Source: Argyresthia goedartella
Lineage: Eukaryota > Arthropoda > Insecta > Lepidoptera > Argyresthiidae
Direction of reading: 5' to 3'
Assembly: GCA_949825045.1 (NCBI GenBank)
Contig: OX463810.1
Location: 34,358,201 to 34,422,200, forward strand
Length of the DNA: 64,000 nucleotides
Shown here: positions 31,705 to 43,658 of the stretch, piece after piece
How the letters are laid out: each line of letters begins with the position of its first letter
How positions within the stretch are numbered: position 1 is the stretch's first letter
Notes under the pieces: generated by a model
Told to the model about the DNA's origin: nothing
The model's input: the letters and a program-made list of their open reading frames with translations, nothing else
Databases searched by the model: none
Program-made: the position numbers and the translations under genes

Positions 31705-33310
31705 CTGACAATAGAAATAGAAATAGAAATAGTTTATTGTAACAAAAGGTTTACAGATACGCTTAATTTAATACATTGACACCTACTTGCTAATAAATGA
31801 CTCGTATACAAAGTAAAAGTTACCAGTGGCCCTCACACTAGGTCAGACCTGTATCGTGAGGACCTGGATCTTTGATATAATGTTGGCTCTATTTTTATGT
31901 ATGATTGGCTGGCCAGAGGTGTTCTAGGTGTAATTATAAAATAATAATGTTTAATAGTGTGACAGGCATGAAGTGTTGTAAAAGTATGTAACAAAAAACA
32001 AAAAAAATGAAAATACATAGTTAGCTCAAGTGGTTGCAAATTAAGTTATAATTTAATCATACTAGATATACATATACAATCTAGGGAAGGATGTTGGGAG
32101 GGGGAAAGGATGTAGGGACAAGGATTACGAGTCGATTTTCAGGAGATCCTCTGTTTCTCGATATGTAAGGGTTTTTAGCCACTTAAGAATAAGGAGCTTA
32201 GAAGTCCCTACCGTACACTGTTTAATGGCACAGTGCTCAAGAACCCTGTTGTATATAAATGCTGATAAGAATTTAGGGAAGCGGCGGGCGAATGAGGTTT
32301 TGACTTCAGTTATCGGAACACGGAAGACCCTTTTCTTCAGCAGTTCTTCGTAATTGGTGCTGTGGATTGTGTGGCGATGCATATGAGTGGCAGTTCTGTA
32401 GATGAATGTTTGGTGTGTGGTGAGTAGGTCTGCTTCTGCATATAGAGCTGCAGTCGGGAAACTGTATGGCTTTTTTAGCATTACTTTGATCACCGACCGT
32501 TGAGATCTCTCTAGTTTGAGCATAGCAGTTATTCCAGATCCGCCCCATACCTTGATGCAATAGCTCAGTACTGAGTCGCACAAGGTTATGTAGACTAGTC
32601 TAAGGACATTTTTGCGAGCCGAGTGTTGTAGCGCGCGCATTACAAATATAAGTTTTCTCACTCTTGACGCTGTATCGGAGATGTGGGTCTTAAAGGACAG
32701 GTTCTGGTCAATTGTTACTCCCAGATATTTGATGGTGTCGACACGATCTATCTCCGCACACTCACATCGGTTCTGGTTACAGAAAGAGTGGATTCGCATA
32801 TGAATGTTGGGTTTGGGTTCCGAGGCCCGGGTTTTGTGGAAGTACATGTATTTTGTTTTTTTTGCCATTCAGTGTGAGGAGATTTCTGTTCAACCAATTA
32901 GCGATACTTGCCATCTCCTGTTCACCTTTTTCCAGGACCTCATCCCAATTGTCGCCATTGAAGACAGCAACAGTGTCGTCAGCATAGCAAATGATGTTTA
33001 CGTCTGGGGACGGAGCTTTATGAATGTCGTTTATATAAATCAGGAAGAGGGTGGGTCCAAGTACACTTCCCTGGGGTACGCTGACGTCAATTGGTAGTTC
33101 TCGACTAATGTTTTCGTCTATTTTTATGCTGAGTTTCCTGTCGGTGAGGTAGCTTCAGAACCAGTTCAGGGTATGTCCTCGGAGCCCATGGTTTTCCAGC
33201 TTCTTGAGCAGTAGGGATATGGACACGGTGTCGAAGGCCTTTGCCAAATCTAAAAAGACTCCGATGCACTTTTTCCCTGTGTCAAGGTAAGAAGATACCA
33301 GGTCAACCAA
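31705..33310 (-). mobile_element. LINE (CR1/Jockey type), RT to 3' end, nearly intact
   Basis: Minus strand from about 33305: SSYLDTGKKCIGVFLDLAKA then FDTVSISLLLKKLENHGL, VPQGSVLGPTLFLIYINDIH, the catalytic box CYADDTVAVF, and WLNRNLLTLNGKK. After a one-base slip in an A-run near 32865 the frame carries on for 247 residues: KTKYMYFHKTRA, TIKYLGVTIDQNLSFKTHIS, LSYCIKVWGGSG and a long C-terminus to DLLKIDS. One TGA (WF-stop-SYL) lies upstream. The 3' UTR runs to (GAAATA)n at 31710-31733. It is 5'-truncated before the first RT motifs. It lies in the intron between exons B2 and B of the coiled-coil gene, in the same orientation. Confidence 0.9.
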
Positions 33311-33324
33311 GGACCAAGGACAAT

Positions 33325-33440
33325 GATTGAAAATCTAAATGGCGCGAGAAACTGTAACGTGACTAGAAATACTGGCTTTGTCTGACAAAATTACTGAATT
33401 GCGCGACTAGATTGCTGAAAACCGCATCTTGATAACCATA
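33325..33440 (+). repeat. Dispersed repeat with TGAATTGCGCGACTA motif
   Basis: GACAAAATTACTGAATTGCG then CGACTAGATTGCTGAAAACC recurs at 54500-54625 and, reversed, at 54795-54910. Non-coding. Confidence 0.45.
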
Positions 33441-33989
33441 ATTCGAGTTACATAAAATTCAAAACGACTTGCATATGATAATTAATGAGTAGATCACACC
33501 ACACACAAACCCCAGTGGTTTAAGTGGTGTTCCCATAATGCTTAACTATGTAAAATTTTGTGTAAATAAATAAATTAATAATAATAATAATATGTTTGGA
33601 GGGCGTATCCACCTCATCTTCTACTTATCTATATTTTTAATTATTTCCTTTTTTCACTATCGTTACTTCTGCGTGGAGCTTGTGGGGCTAGCCTTAAAAT
33701 ATTATCCATGTCTGTATAGGATCAGGTCGCTATGTATGACCTTCCAAATGATTCGGATGGCTAGGACGAACTTTCTTCTGAAGCCCTTTTCGGGTTACGA
33801 CCATGAGTATGATATAACTATTCGCCAAAATATCAAGCTTTGGCATATCCAAAAATTATCCCTGTATCTTGTAAAATTGTGCTCAGTAGAAGCTGGAAAC
33901 AGACTTGTTTGACGGATAGTAGGGCCTCATGTTAGAAAGCAAGCAGCTCCTCTAGACTCATTCAATAACTTTCTATAGAAAGAAAGAAG

Positions 33990-35090
33990 AAGAAAGTAGA
34001 AACATTTATTATAAAAACAGCGAACACACGCACACACAAACACATCACAGTTAAAGAAATTAAAATAAGGAATATATTACACAACACACCAATTGAAGAA
34101 TTGAGAAGACACTAGGAAGAAAACAAAATAATGCTTTACTTTACTTTATACTTCATTTCACCAAAACAGAAGATACAGATACATCAAAATGTAAACTAGG
34201 TGTAATGTAACAAAGGCGAGCTTATCTCTAAAAAGCGATTTCTTCCAGAAAACCTAATATGGACAGAATACATGAAAAAACAGGTAGACCTATGTGCACA
34301 ACGTTAAAATATTAAAATAATAAACTAATTACTAATATGTACATAAATACATAATATCAATACAAATAGACAAAATTATACTACATTACATATATATCAA
34401 AGCAATATACCTAAATAAATCTAGTATGGAAGAGAAAGATAGTGTTCTTTAAGCGAGTTTTAAAAATAGAAAGGGACGGGCTGTCTCTGATGGCGCTAGG
34501 AAGTTTGTTCCAGAGCCTGATAGCTCGTAGTCTGAACCCATGTTCATATGCGGCTGTGTTGTGTTGCGGCGTTATAAGCAGTGACCGAGTGTGAGATCTC
34601 CGAGGCCTATCCGAGGACAAAAATTCAAAACGATCTCGTAAGAAGACAGTATAGCGAGGATTAAATAAGATGTTATAGAGGCAGATCAGGATATGAGAAT
34701 CCCGACGAAGACGGATAGGGAGCCACTTTAACTCCCTGAGATACTCCGAGACGTGGTCATACTTGCGCAGGCCGAAGACAATCCGAGTCCCGAGATTTGA
34801 AGTCGCTCGATTTTTTTCAGTTGCTCTTCATTCGCGCTCACCCAACATACGTCAGCTTAATCGATCAGGGGAAGGAGAAGAGACTGGGCAAGCGTTATTT
34901 TTGTCTGACGAGGCAGGAAGTATTGTAGTCGTTTGAGGGAGTGAAAAGTGGCAAAGACTCGCCTACTGACCTCGCTGACATGCGCTGACCAGGAAAATTG
35001 GTTATCGAAGAAAACTCCTAGATTTTTGGCCTGAGTACTATATGAGATTATAGTTCCATCATAGGTTATAGGGGCAATGGACAGATTCTA
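33990..35090 (-). mobile_element. LINE C-terminal part and 3' UTR
   Basis: Minus strand: YDGTIISYSTQAKNLGVFFD, NQFSWSAHVSEVSRRVFATF, then LRQYFLPRQTK-like and SRSLLITPQHNTAAYEHGFR, LRAIRLWNKLPSAIRDSPSL, a typical Jockey-type C-terminus. The 3' UTR carries the GGTTTTCTGGAAGAAAT...TAGAGATAAGCTCGCCTTTG motif at 34260-34205. Two or more frameshifts. It lies just left of exon B. Confidence 0.78.
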
Positions 35091-35350
35091 CAGAATGATA
35101 TCCAATGCAATCATTCATTCATAAAATCGATCAATCATTTTATCGAGCGACATCGACGTCGCCTCACTGTCGTTATAAATGGCATCTGACTCAGCAGTTT
35201 TCTGAAGGCGCGAGCTTCACACTTATCGCTACGAGACGCTAAGAATATGAATGCGATTTGACGTTTGCCGGGAAAATTTAGGTGCTATTTTTCACTTGAC
35301 TAATGCTAACTCGTTTTATATCTTTTGTCGAAGTATAGGGATGCAAGTAC

Positions 35351-35456
35351 CTTCGCTTGGTTGACCGGCATGCTGGCAGCCCCGCTGACCAGTCTCAGTT
35401 GCTGGCGAATGCTCGCCTTCTCTCGCGCTCGCTTTCTCTGGAACTCCTCCTCGACT
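35351..35456 (-). CDS. Unnamed coiled-coil gene, exon B
   Basis: Acceptor GATTAATTTCAG; one base completes the arginine codon split with exon A. The exon reads VEEEFQRKRAREKASIRQQL, then RLVSGAASMPVNQAK, ending at AAG before GTACTT. It continues the charged helix begun in exon A, and the helix ends at the glycine in VSGAAS. The A-B junction restores an uninterrupted MRRVEEEFQRKRAREK, which strongly supports both splice sites. Confidence 0.87.
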
Positions 35457-35806
35457 CTGAAATTAATCTCTATTGTTAGAATTAAGCTTTTGGGTTACGT
35501 ATAAAAAGTTGTCAAGATATGTTTCATAGTTTTGTTTGAAATAATCGTGATAAGTTTGACAGAGACTCAAAGCATCTGGTTATTAGAATCTATCGGCACT
35601 CTTCTATTTGGTTGAAGTTTTGAAGGTTTCTTCACTAGAGTCCTCATCTCACTTTGAAAAATACCCTTCTAACTTACTAACTCCAAAGTCTTCCAGCCTT
35701 CATTACTTTATAATTAATTCGTTAGTCATAACAATAGTTTTTTTTTCGAGAAATGCTATTTTTAACAGATTTCCCAGAAATCATGTTGCCCAGTCTACGT
35801 GCCCAC

Positions 35807-35958
35807 CTTCTCATGGCCTCCAGCTCGGTCTTCCTCTGCTGCTCCTTTAGGTCAGCTTCCTTGGACAGCTTCTCGGCCAGCCTTCGTCTTTCCAGCTGCC
35901 TCACAGTAGACTGGAATGTGAACCTCTTGCCTCGCTGTCTGCTCTCAGCGAGTTTCCG
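35807..35958 (-). CDS. Unnamed coiled-coil gene, exon A (first visible exon)
   Basis: Acceptor CATTGTTACAG precedes CGG. The 50 codons read RKLAESRQRGKRFTFQSTVR, then QLERRRLAEKLSKEADLKEQ and QRKTELEAMR, ending in AG before GTGGGC. Leu and Ala recur with heptad-like spacing and the rest is mostly Arg, Glu, Lys and Gln, as in a single long alpha helix or coiled coil. Phase 0 in, so the previous exon ends on a complete codon. It is not in the window as far as I can see. With exons B to E this makes 273 residues of C-terminal sequence. The family is not recognised. Confidence 0.87.
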
Positions 35959-35999
35959 CTGTAACAATGAAAGGTCGACTTTAGTATGCATTTCTATAT

Positions 36000-36480
36000 A
36001 CAAGGGTTGTGTTAAAAGAGGTGGAGTGTGTGGAGAGTGTGTGGTGAACTTCTCTGACCTCTACATTGAAAGGTATAAGTAACTAAGCAATAATTAGACA
36101 TTGTTTTTTGAGTTTTTAACCTTTTATTGATCTGGCATAATACTCGCTTTTGTAATAATTGCTTTATCCATTAGCGTCACAGTACATTCTTGTGAATATA
36201 TTGTATGTCAAGAAAAACACCCACCTGTTTGATAGGTTTACTTACATCAGTTTAAAAACGTAATTATTAAGGTGAATTAAAAACTCAAAATAATTACAAA
36301 AATATATACTTAGGTATAGGTATGAAAGTATAAGTTCATTAGTTTAAGAACTTAGTTATTAAGGTTAAATATAAAAGGTTTATAATTTTTAGCTATTAAA
36401 TTTTTCGGCGATTTTTTTTTTTTGATAAAAAGTTTTTATTTTATATTTATTTAATTCACCATTAAAATCTGCGAGTAATA
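36000..36480. other. AT-rich intron sequence
   Basis: A self-similar pair, CTTAGTTATTAAGGTTAAAT and GTAATTATTAAGGTGAATTA with preceding GTTTAAAAAC/GTTTAAGAAC, suggests a small old duplication. No exon seen. Confidence 0.3.
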
Positions 36481-36482
36481 AT

Positions 36483-36729
36483 ATAATAATAATACCTTGG
36501 ACACCTTTTACACACATTGATCTAGCCCCAAACTAGGATTCCCTGTATCTTGGGTACTAGACAACGATATATATACTTATATAGAGAAATATTATACTTA
36601 GATAGATAAACAACCATAGGGTACAAACATTCTTTCTCATCAAACAAACATTTGCCCCCACCGGGACTCGAACCCGGGACCCTTGGTTTCGTAGGCAGCG
36701 TCACTACCGACTCGGCCATTCGGGTCGTG
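36483..36729 (-). repeat. SINE-1 (tRNA-derived), reverse copy
   Basis: Reverse complement of the copy at 63553: tail (ATT)n, CCTTGGACACCTTTTACAC, GATCTAGCCCCAAACTAGGA, and the tRNA-like head with GGGACTCGAACCCGGGACCC and ACTCGGCCATTCGGGTCGTG. The head is complete, unlike the copy at 15804. Confidence 0.88.
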
Positions 36730-37789
36730 AACAATAAATCACCCCTATTTTTCCACCCTTTGAGTAAATTTTTCAAAAATTTATATGGGTCAACTTCGGG
36801 GTATACCCTTTCAAATAAAAAAATAATAATCAAAATCGGACTACTCTGTACAAAGTTATGCGTAGTCATACATAAACATCATAAACGTGTTGACTTGGAG
36901 TCTCCTCCATTTTTTCGTCGCTTAAGAATAAACATAAGTGAAATAAATGTTTTATTGGTTATAAGTATTTCCTTTGAAAAAGAGCTACCCCAGAGTTTCT
37001 GTTGCTTTCTTCTCTGAGAAGTATCTGCTTTTGGAACCTACACCTAGTATAAAATGAATGACGTTTTCTAAGAGATATGTAATTATCCAACACAATAAAT
37101 ATTTTGATGGATTTTGATTGAACCCGTTTGGAAAATAGGGTGTCGCTGTGTTTGTTCGATTGTTTATATTTATGACTAGATAAATCTCGAGGGTCCGAGA
37201 GCTAAACAATGCCATTGAATAATTCGGCATGAAAAACAGCTTAATATTTTAAATACCAAAGAACTAACGGCGTTATAATGATTTACAAAATGTATTTCGC
37301 AGATCACGTTTTTTGCAAACACAATACAGTGGTCAAGCCAAGTACCTCCCATGACAGTCCAGTTTAATCTTTCCATAATGTCTGCAAAATCACCGTACTA
37401 TACCGTTATCACATTACCGATAGAAATTCTTTCGCTAAAAGGTTGAAGATTGATGATGACTCACTCAGCAATTTCACACCTTTAAGCATTACCTCAAAGG
37501 CCTACATACGGTATTATGGGCAGACATTATGCGGTCCGAAAAGTAAAAGCACAAGATAGTGGTTAGAATTTTGTGAATAAGCATCTTTTGTTGTGATTTT
37601 ACAAAGTAAAGTGGTCGGAAATAGGATGAAATATTTAGAGCGTGCGAACTGCCTTCCGATGGTAGAGATAAAATGTAGCGAGAATCAACGATGCGACTGT
37701 GGTGCAGTTAGTATAGCGATTACAGTAATGCTATCAACACACCACATACATACATAAAGTCCGCCTTTTCCCGTACGTACGGGATGGCA

Positions 37790-38065
37790 GAATGCCACCT
37801 AATCTGAAAAACTCATTGCAGATAGCGCTGGTGCAGTTGCAGGATGTCTATTTGTTAAAGTTGTCAAGATATATATATACTTCTTGTTATAATATATGGC
37901 ATCCTAACCTCCTTTGGGGTTTATTTTGTCAGTCTCAAGTGTATTTAAAAGATCACGTGACGTGTTTTTGAACCTAACCTCAGATTAATGAAACTCTTTG
38001 CCTCCAAAAACGCCAGCGCCACCTAGCGGGAACAAAGGCTGGCATAGTTGTCATTGACAAAGACA
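37790..38065 (-). repeat. Dispersed repeat R, copy 2 (inverted to copy 1)
   Basis: GCCACCTAATCTGAAAAACT, CATTGCAGATAGCGCTGG, then CCTAACCTCAGATTAATGAA, ACGCCAGCGCCACCTAGCGG, GAACAAAGGCTGGCATAGTT. Reverse of 26797-27078. Confidence 0.65.
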
Positions 38066-38099
38066 CAATTATTATTATTGCCCACGTTTAATGCGTGAC

Positions 38100-39165
38100 A
38101 AATCTTTAAAAAAATTGAAACCGATAGGCCACTCCACCTACAGTATTTTACTTATACCTTTTTAGATGGGACTGCTTCACCACGAGGAAAGTTTTCTACA
38201 ATATCATCTGTAACCATCTATCAAACAGTGGTTAATTGCTGTTTCAGCCAGTTTACTTCTAATGCTATCAAATATTTTCCTGATATATTTGTGTAGGTTA
38301 CTTTACCGTTACTCTCTTATCTGGTGGCCACTTTGTAATATGCTTAGATTTGATTGTTACGTGCTTTATGTCCGTGCAAATGAAATGTTAATGACTCCAC
38401 TTTCATTCCAAGCTAAGCTTTGTAGATAGTATTAGTCGCAGTATGCTTTCTAATGGCTGTCACTTGCTCGCGAAAGGTTTTGTCCCAGTTCAAGTAATAT
38501 TATCAAATTGAAATAATTATTTCAATCTCTTGCTTCAATATTATCTTGATTAAACTATTTTTCTCTCTTGTCAAAAGAGCGTATTCCAAAACTGGGCTAT
38601 TGGCAAGAGATAAACGGCTCGTCATAGCTAATTTATCGTTCGGAAATCAGGCGTTAAGTTCGGCTCGGCTTCTGTAACGGAAACTTTCATGGGCAAACCC
38701 TAAATCATCGGATATGAATGTAGAGCATCAAATCGGCTGATAAATCTGAGGAAATTATGTGTTATATTGCTAATGGTCGATGCTATCTGGCGCATCCTGT
38801 GCTCTATCGACCTTCTGTATTGCTACGGTACCCTATGTACTGGCCAAGTCAAGTTTAATGACCATTTTTGGTGAGCAATGAGGAATTATGTTATGTTATG
38901 GTAGTCCATATTTGTAGTTACATTAAAAGATGCCGATTTCGATAGTTATCAAAAATGTAAACAAGAAAATTAAGTTTTAATATTTTATTTATACTAATAT
39001 TGTATTTATCACAGTTCTATGATAAAATCTTCCATTTCTCTTTCTATTAATTTCTTGTTTCTTATTATTCTTTCCATTACTTGTTCTAGCTCGTTCTCTT
39101 GCTTGTCACAATTTTCCAGTACTTTTCTAGCTACTCCCCGTGCTTGAGAATGGATAATTGGATTT
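38100..39165. other. Gene-free stretch
   Basis: No exon or repeat recognised with confidence. Confidence 0.3.
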
Positions 39166-39169
39166 TACC

Positions 39170-39545
39170 TTTTCCTATAGACAAAGAGGCAGCCGATGCC
39201 ACTTTAAACAAACAAGCTTTAACGTTAGCAAGATCTAAATCGATTGACATGGTCGATGATGGGCACCGCTAAGACAGGGCCTTTGCGGGCAATGCGGGTG
39301 TGCTGGTAGTGCATTTGATTGAGACAAATACGACATCTAAATCATCGGAGACTTAGAGCTCTCCCCAATCTAAAGAGGTGAATGTCGTATTAAGGCGTAT
39401 TTACCGCCGCCCTCAAGACCTCGTCGTGCATGTGTCGCATCAAGGGAACTAGCTTGTCCGATGGCCAATACCAGTTTCCTGATGAATTCTTACACAGTCC
39501 GTGCTGCGCAGATGTGGAACTCCTGCCAGACTCTATCCATATTCA
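39170..39545 (+). mobile_element. Probable LINE C-terminal remnant
   Basis: The reading LACPMANTSFLMNSYTVRAA followed by QMWNSCQTLS resembles the SFxxRxxxxWNSLP ending of Jockey-type LINE proteins. Many stops upstream. Confidence 0.45.
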
Positions 39546-40110
39546 TATTCATATTCATTTATTTATTACACTCCATAATAACAATAAGATCTTAATATTA
39601 GTGGTGGATAATTATGGACCCTGTTGGGCACAAGCAATATTCTATTCTATATAATGTAAGTAATATTCTTATAATCTATTCTTAACTAAGGTAGGAACTC
39701 AACATCTCTTAACATTATTATTATTTTTTAACAAGTTAATATACTTTATATATGCATTTAAGTTACACAATAAGCAATAGGTAATAAATATACAATTTTA
39801 AAGATTATCTTATAAGTATTCTCTTTCTGAACACTTCCCCTCCAAGAAGTGTTTTAGGTGTTTTATAAATTTGGCTTCATTTTCTATGGTCTTCATATTT
39901 TCAGGCAAATTGTTGTATATTTTTATTGTCATAACATAGGCATTTTGAGTTTTTAACGCTAATTTAGATTGTGGGTACAACAAATTCTTATGGTTTCTTA
40001 GTGATAGACCATTGTTTTCTCCTCTTCGTTTATATAGATGTGTATTGTTTTGAACAAACCTACATGCTTCCCAAATATAGATAGAAGGTAATGTTAGAAT
40101 TTTATATTTT
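39546..40110 (-). mobile_element. LINE C-terminal end and 3' UTR
   Basis: Minus strand from about 40085: EACRFVQNNTHLYKRRGENN, then GLSLRNHKNLLYPQSKLALK and YVMTIKIYNNLPENMKTIEN, KHFLEGKCSEREYL-stop. This is a clean LINE C-terminus. The tail near 39546 is a (TGAATA)n-like run. Confidence 0.72.
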
Positions 40111-40199
40111 TGGAAGTAAGTGATAGTTTATCGCCTAGCTCATTGGGTATTAAGTTTATATAGTATAATTATCTTCATAATGATATATATGTTATAAAT

Positions 40200-40435
40200 T
40201 ATTTTTGTTTATGTGTAATGTATTCTATTTTAAAATTTAGTTGCTGTTTTCTTGTTTGCATAAATATTTTGTTATTTGCTGAACCCGCATTGTTTCACTG
40301 CGCATACTTACTGGGTTGGCTGGAAGAGATTTCTTTTAAGAATAAGCCCGCCTTTTTACATCTTATTTCCCACTGCGTTAATTGTTTTTACTGTTGTTTT
40401 ATGCAATAAAGGATATAATAATAATAATAATAATG
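40200..40435 (+). mobile_element. LINE 3' UTR end with (ATA)n tail
   Basis: GGTTGGCTGGAAGAGATTTC, TTTTAAGAATAAGCCCGCCT, then CAATAAAGG and ATAATAATAATAATAAT. It is the plus-strand form of the motif listed at 16255, with a poly(A)-signal-like AATAAA before the tail. Confidence 0.65.
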
Positions 40436-41610
40436 GCGAATATAGTGCACTTAAATCTGCTTTGTGGAAGTTCCACTGTGGCCGATCGGGTGGGTCAGAT
40501 GAGTCCCTCGTCATCGGTTGCGGTCAATTATTTTACGTGAACCAATGAGTGGTTTTCGTAACTTTTTAAATGATGCTGGTAAACGTGCTTAACTGCTTAA
40601 GAACAATATTAACTGCCTCGCAATCGCGTACTAACATTTTTAACATTATTCCTAAGTCATTTTTGGAACTCGTCGATGTCACGCTAACCATTTAACATGA
40701 TCCGAAGAGCAAACAAGAGCTCGTTGAGTGTTTGATTAGAAAACAAATATATTTGTATGGGACCGTGGCATCGTTTGTATTGTTTACGCTCCGCATTAAG
40801 TACCTACTTGTTTTTCACGATGGATTTTATATATTCAAGGGTCCTCTTTAAGAATTCGAGTATCTATTTAAATTCAAATACCTACTTGGTAGAGTTGTTC
40901 AGATCAATTGAAGTCTAATTCTTTAAATGCTTTCATAATTTTGTCTAGGAGGCGTTTGAATTGAATTCAACCAAGTTAGACCGAGGTCAAACCAAAATTA
41001 TGGGTTTGATAGAGATTCTGTTCATTGTCTTTTTCAACTCTGTGACGTGGCGGCGAATGGCTTTGTCTCTACCACACCGTATGGGAAAAGGAGTGACGGT
41101 GTTGTGCGTTGATTGTCATTCAATAGTCACTATAGTTATTTACTAAAGTAAGTTCACAAAAGAATCAGCACTCCATCAACCTCACATAATCTCGTAAAAA
41201 CAAATTTTTCGCCGCTCCCCACAAGAATTCACATCATTCCATCAATGATTAAGATCATTCGTTGTCGGTAGTTAGCGACATTCGTCACGAGGATCAAGAT
41301 CGCTCGGTTGAGTACATGACCGCCAGTCATGCCTCATTTGTAGAGTCGTGATGAAGCTCCACTGTTTAGACTTTGGAGGACAGGTGAATGATAACGTTGA
41401 TTGTAATTAGGTATGTGAGTTGAGTTGCTAACTGAGTTGAGTGGGTTGGATTAAGTCACGCCTCAGATCTTTCCCAAGTGCGGTGGAATTGGTTGGGTGT
41501 AAGTGGTATACTTGGTTGGGAATTACGTGTAGTTAGCACCAAAGGACCTGCTCCCTTATCCGCGAATTCGAATCCACCCCAGAATCTGCTCTATTAAAAT
41601 TCTAATAAAT
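40436..41610. other. Gene-free stretch
   Basis: A scrap of the SINE-2 end (CACCGTATGGGAAAAGGAGT) lies at 41076-41096. Nothing else recognised. Confidence 0.3.
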
Positions 41611-41614
41611 TCTT

Positions 41615-42060
41615 TATCTACGCACATATCGTATAAACCTTCTATAATGCGGTCAAAAACCATAAATTACGACCAGCTTAAAGATAAACTGTTTTATTAG
41701 GACACTTTTCTTATCTGTGAAAACATTATTGCTTCATAATAACAGCGAAATCGGTGTTATTACTACTTTCAAATTTGGAACATCTCTTAAAAAAAATGAC
41801 CTCAATTCTAATATCAGTAGAGATGACGTTTTATTCGAAATAAATGTCAATGTCGCAATACCGGTAGTAACATGCAGTTCCTGAACACATCAGAGCTTAT
41901 AATATGAGTGTAGGTAAACCAGTGTATGTAACTGTATATAATTAGGCATTTAAACTCGTGTGATGTTGTTATGAAACTCGCCTGTCGGCTCGTGTCATAA
42001 ACCTATACTCGCATCTTAATGCCTTCCATTATGTCATTAGTCACTTAAACTACTATTAAC
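41615..42060. repeat. Old copy of the long foldback element
   Basis: TTTATCTACGCACATATCGT, AAAAACCATAAATTACGACC, then CAGTTCCTGAACACATCAGA, TATATAATTAGGCATTTAAA and GAAACTCGCCTGTCGGCTCG parallel the better-preserved element at 46904-48375. It is diverged and internally deleted. Confidence 0.55.
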
Positions 42061-42279
42061 GTATAGGAAAACTGGCATGGCAATAATTTACACCTGCTTA
42101 TATGCTTACAAACTAGTAATGTACAACTGTCTGAGTGATTTTTTCACAATCTTCAGTAGGTTTGAGTTAGCAATTAGGAGTGTCACCGAAAATTGGATAT
42201 TTATTTAGTAACTCATAACACTCATAACACAAGCCACCGATTTTGATTTTGACGTAAGTATCGTAATGTAATTAGGTAC

Positions 42280-43655
42280 AAGGATTAGCTGGCCCTACAT
42301 CGTGCCGATTGCGCGAGACTTTAACCTTCCGGACCTTGAGTGGCCCTTACAAAAACTTGATGGTTATAGACCGCTTCATGAAAAGTTTGTGGAAATGTTT
42401 CCTAGTAGCAATCAATACCACCAACTAGTGACAGATATAACACGAATACGTAACAATTAATAATCATTACTGGATCTTGTACTCTGTAATGATGACAACC
42501 TGTATACTAGCATTATCCCCACCCACCAATTGGTAAAAGTGACCACTTGGTGTTAATCGGTACACTGCAATTTGTGAGTGGACTTTTATCACAAACATTG
42601 AAAAAGCCCCCGAGAAGAGATTTCAAGAAAACTATAATAAAACCATAGAAACAACAATACCCCTGCGAAGACAGGTCACAAAACCCAACCACAGAAAACC
42701 ATGGATAGGCCCTGAGGTAGTCAAACTTATTCTACAAAAACTACAAAACTGGCAACTGTATCGACTTACAAAAACAACAGAGTTATATGGAGACTACAAG
42801 AAAATTAACAACAAAATGATCACAGAAGTCAGGAAGTCAAGGATAAAGTTTGAAAGTGAAATTGAAAGTGCATTCACCAACAGCTTACATCCAGAGTATC
42901 CGTACCACTTTCACTAAAAGGCGAATTCACAGGGACAGTTACTAATAAAAAAAGGAAGTTGCGGACATCTTCAGAAAACAATTTTGAGAAATCATTTTTG
43001 AGAACTCCCAACATATACATTCCTACTCAAGATGTACCTTAATACCTTAAACCTTAATAAACTCACTTGACTGTATTGAGTTTTCATCAGACGCAGTGAC
43101 AAAGGCAATGAAAACCTTCTGTAGATATTTATGTCAGGCCCCTCCTTGAGCATGCTTTTAAATATGGAGCCCTAACTTCCAGAAGGACAAAGATTTTGGG
43201 TGCCATGCCAAAAATACTATTTTTAAGTAAAGCTGTTTAGTGTTGGGGCGTATAAATTTTGTTGGGATGTCGTTTGCTTTGATATTTAGTGAACAGATGT
43301 GTGTTTGATTATACAAATATTGCTACCTCAAGTATATATAAGGATGGGTCTGTTAGTATATTGAGCCGCTTAAATTGTTGCTTAGCGCTAACTCTTACTG
43401 GCTTCTATGACGTTACAACCATCATCATTTATGATGAACCAGAATCACCACCTCAGAGAGCACTCACTGAAACTCCAAGGGCTCTCTTTTACAAGTAACC
43501 CACGAAAAAACCTTCCGTCAAACCGAGTGTTCCGCAAGTGGAACAGCCTTCCAGAAACAGTAATTAGCTTCAAAAACAGACTCGACAACTTTATAAAACA
43601 AGTGCAGTGAAATGTGGACTGATATGCACGCATCAGCTTTAAGCTGCCTGCGCAT
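42280..43655 (+). mobile_element. Highly decayed LINE (endonuclease tail to C-terminus)
   Basis: Plus strand: DFNLPDLEWPLQKLDGYRPL then SNQYHQLVTDITRIRNN and LLDLVLCNDDNLY at the endonuclease end. The readable C-terminus is NHHLREHSLKLQGLSFTSNP, RKNLPSNRVFRKWNSLPETV and SFKNRLDNFIKQVQ-stop at 43435-43610, matching the HSLKLxxxxxxxxxRxxFFxxRVxxxWNxLPxxVV ending of CR1-type elements. The middle (RT core) is mostly deleted. Confidence 0.75.
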
Positions 43656-43658
43656 TAT

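Noticed and set aside
39540..39565. His-Ile repeat peptide
   Set aside because: It is a (CATATT)n microsatellite at a LINE tail.
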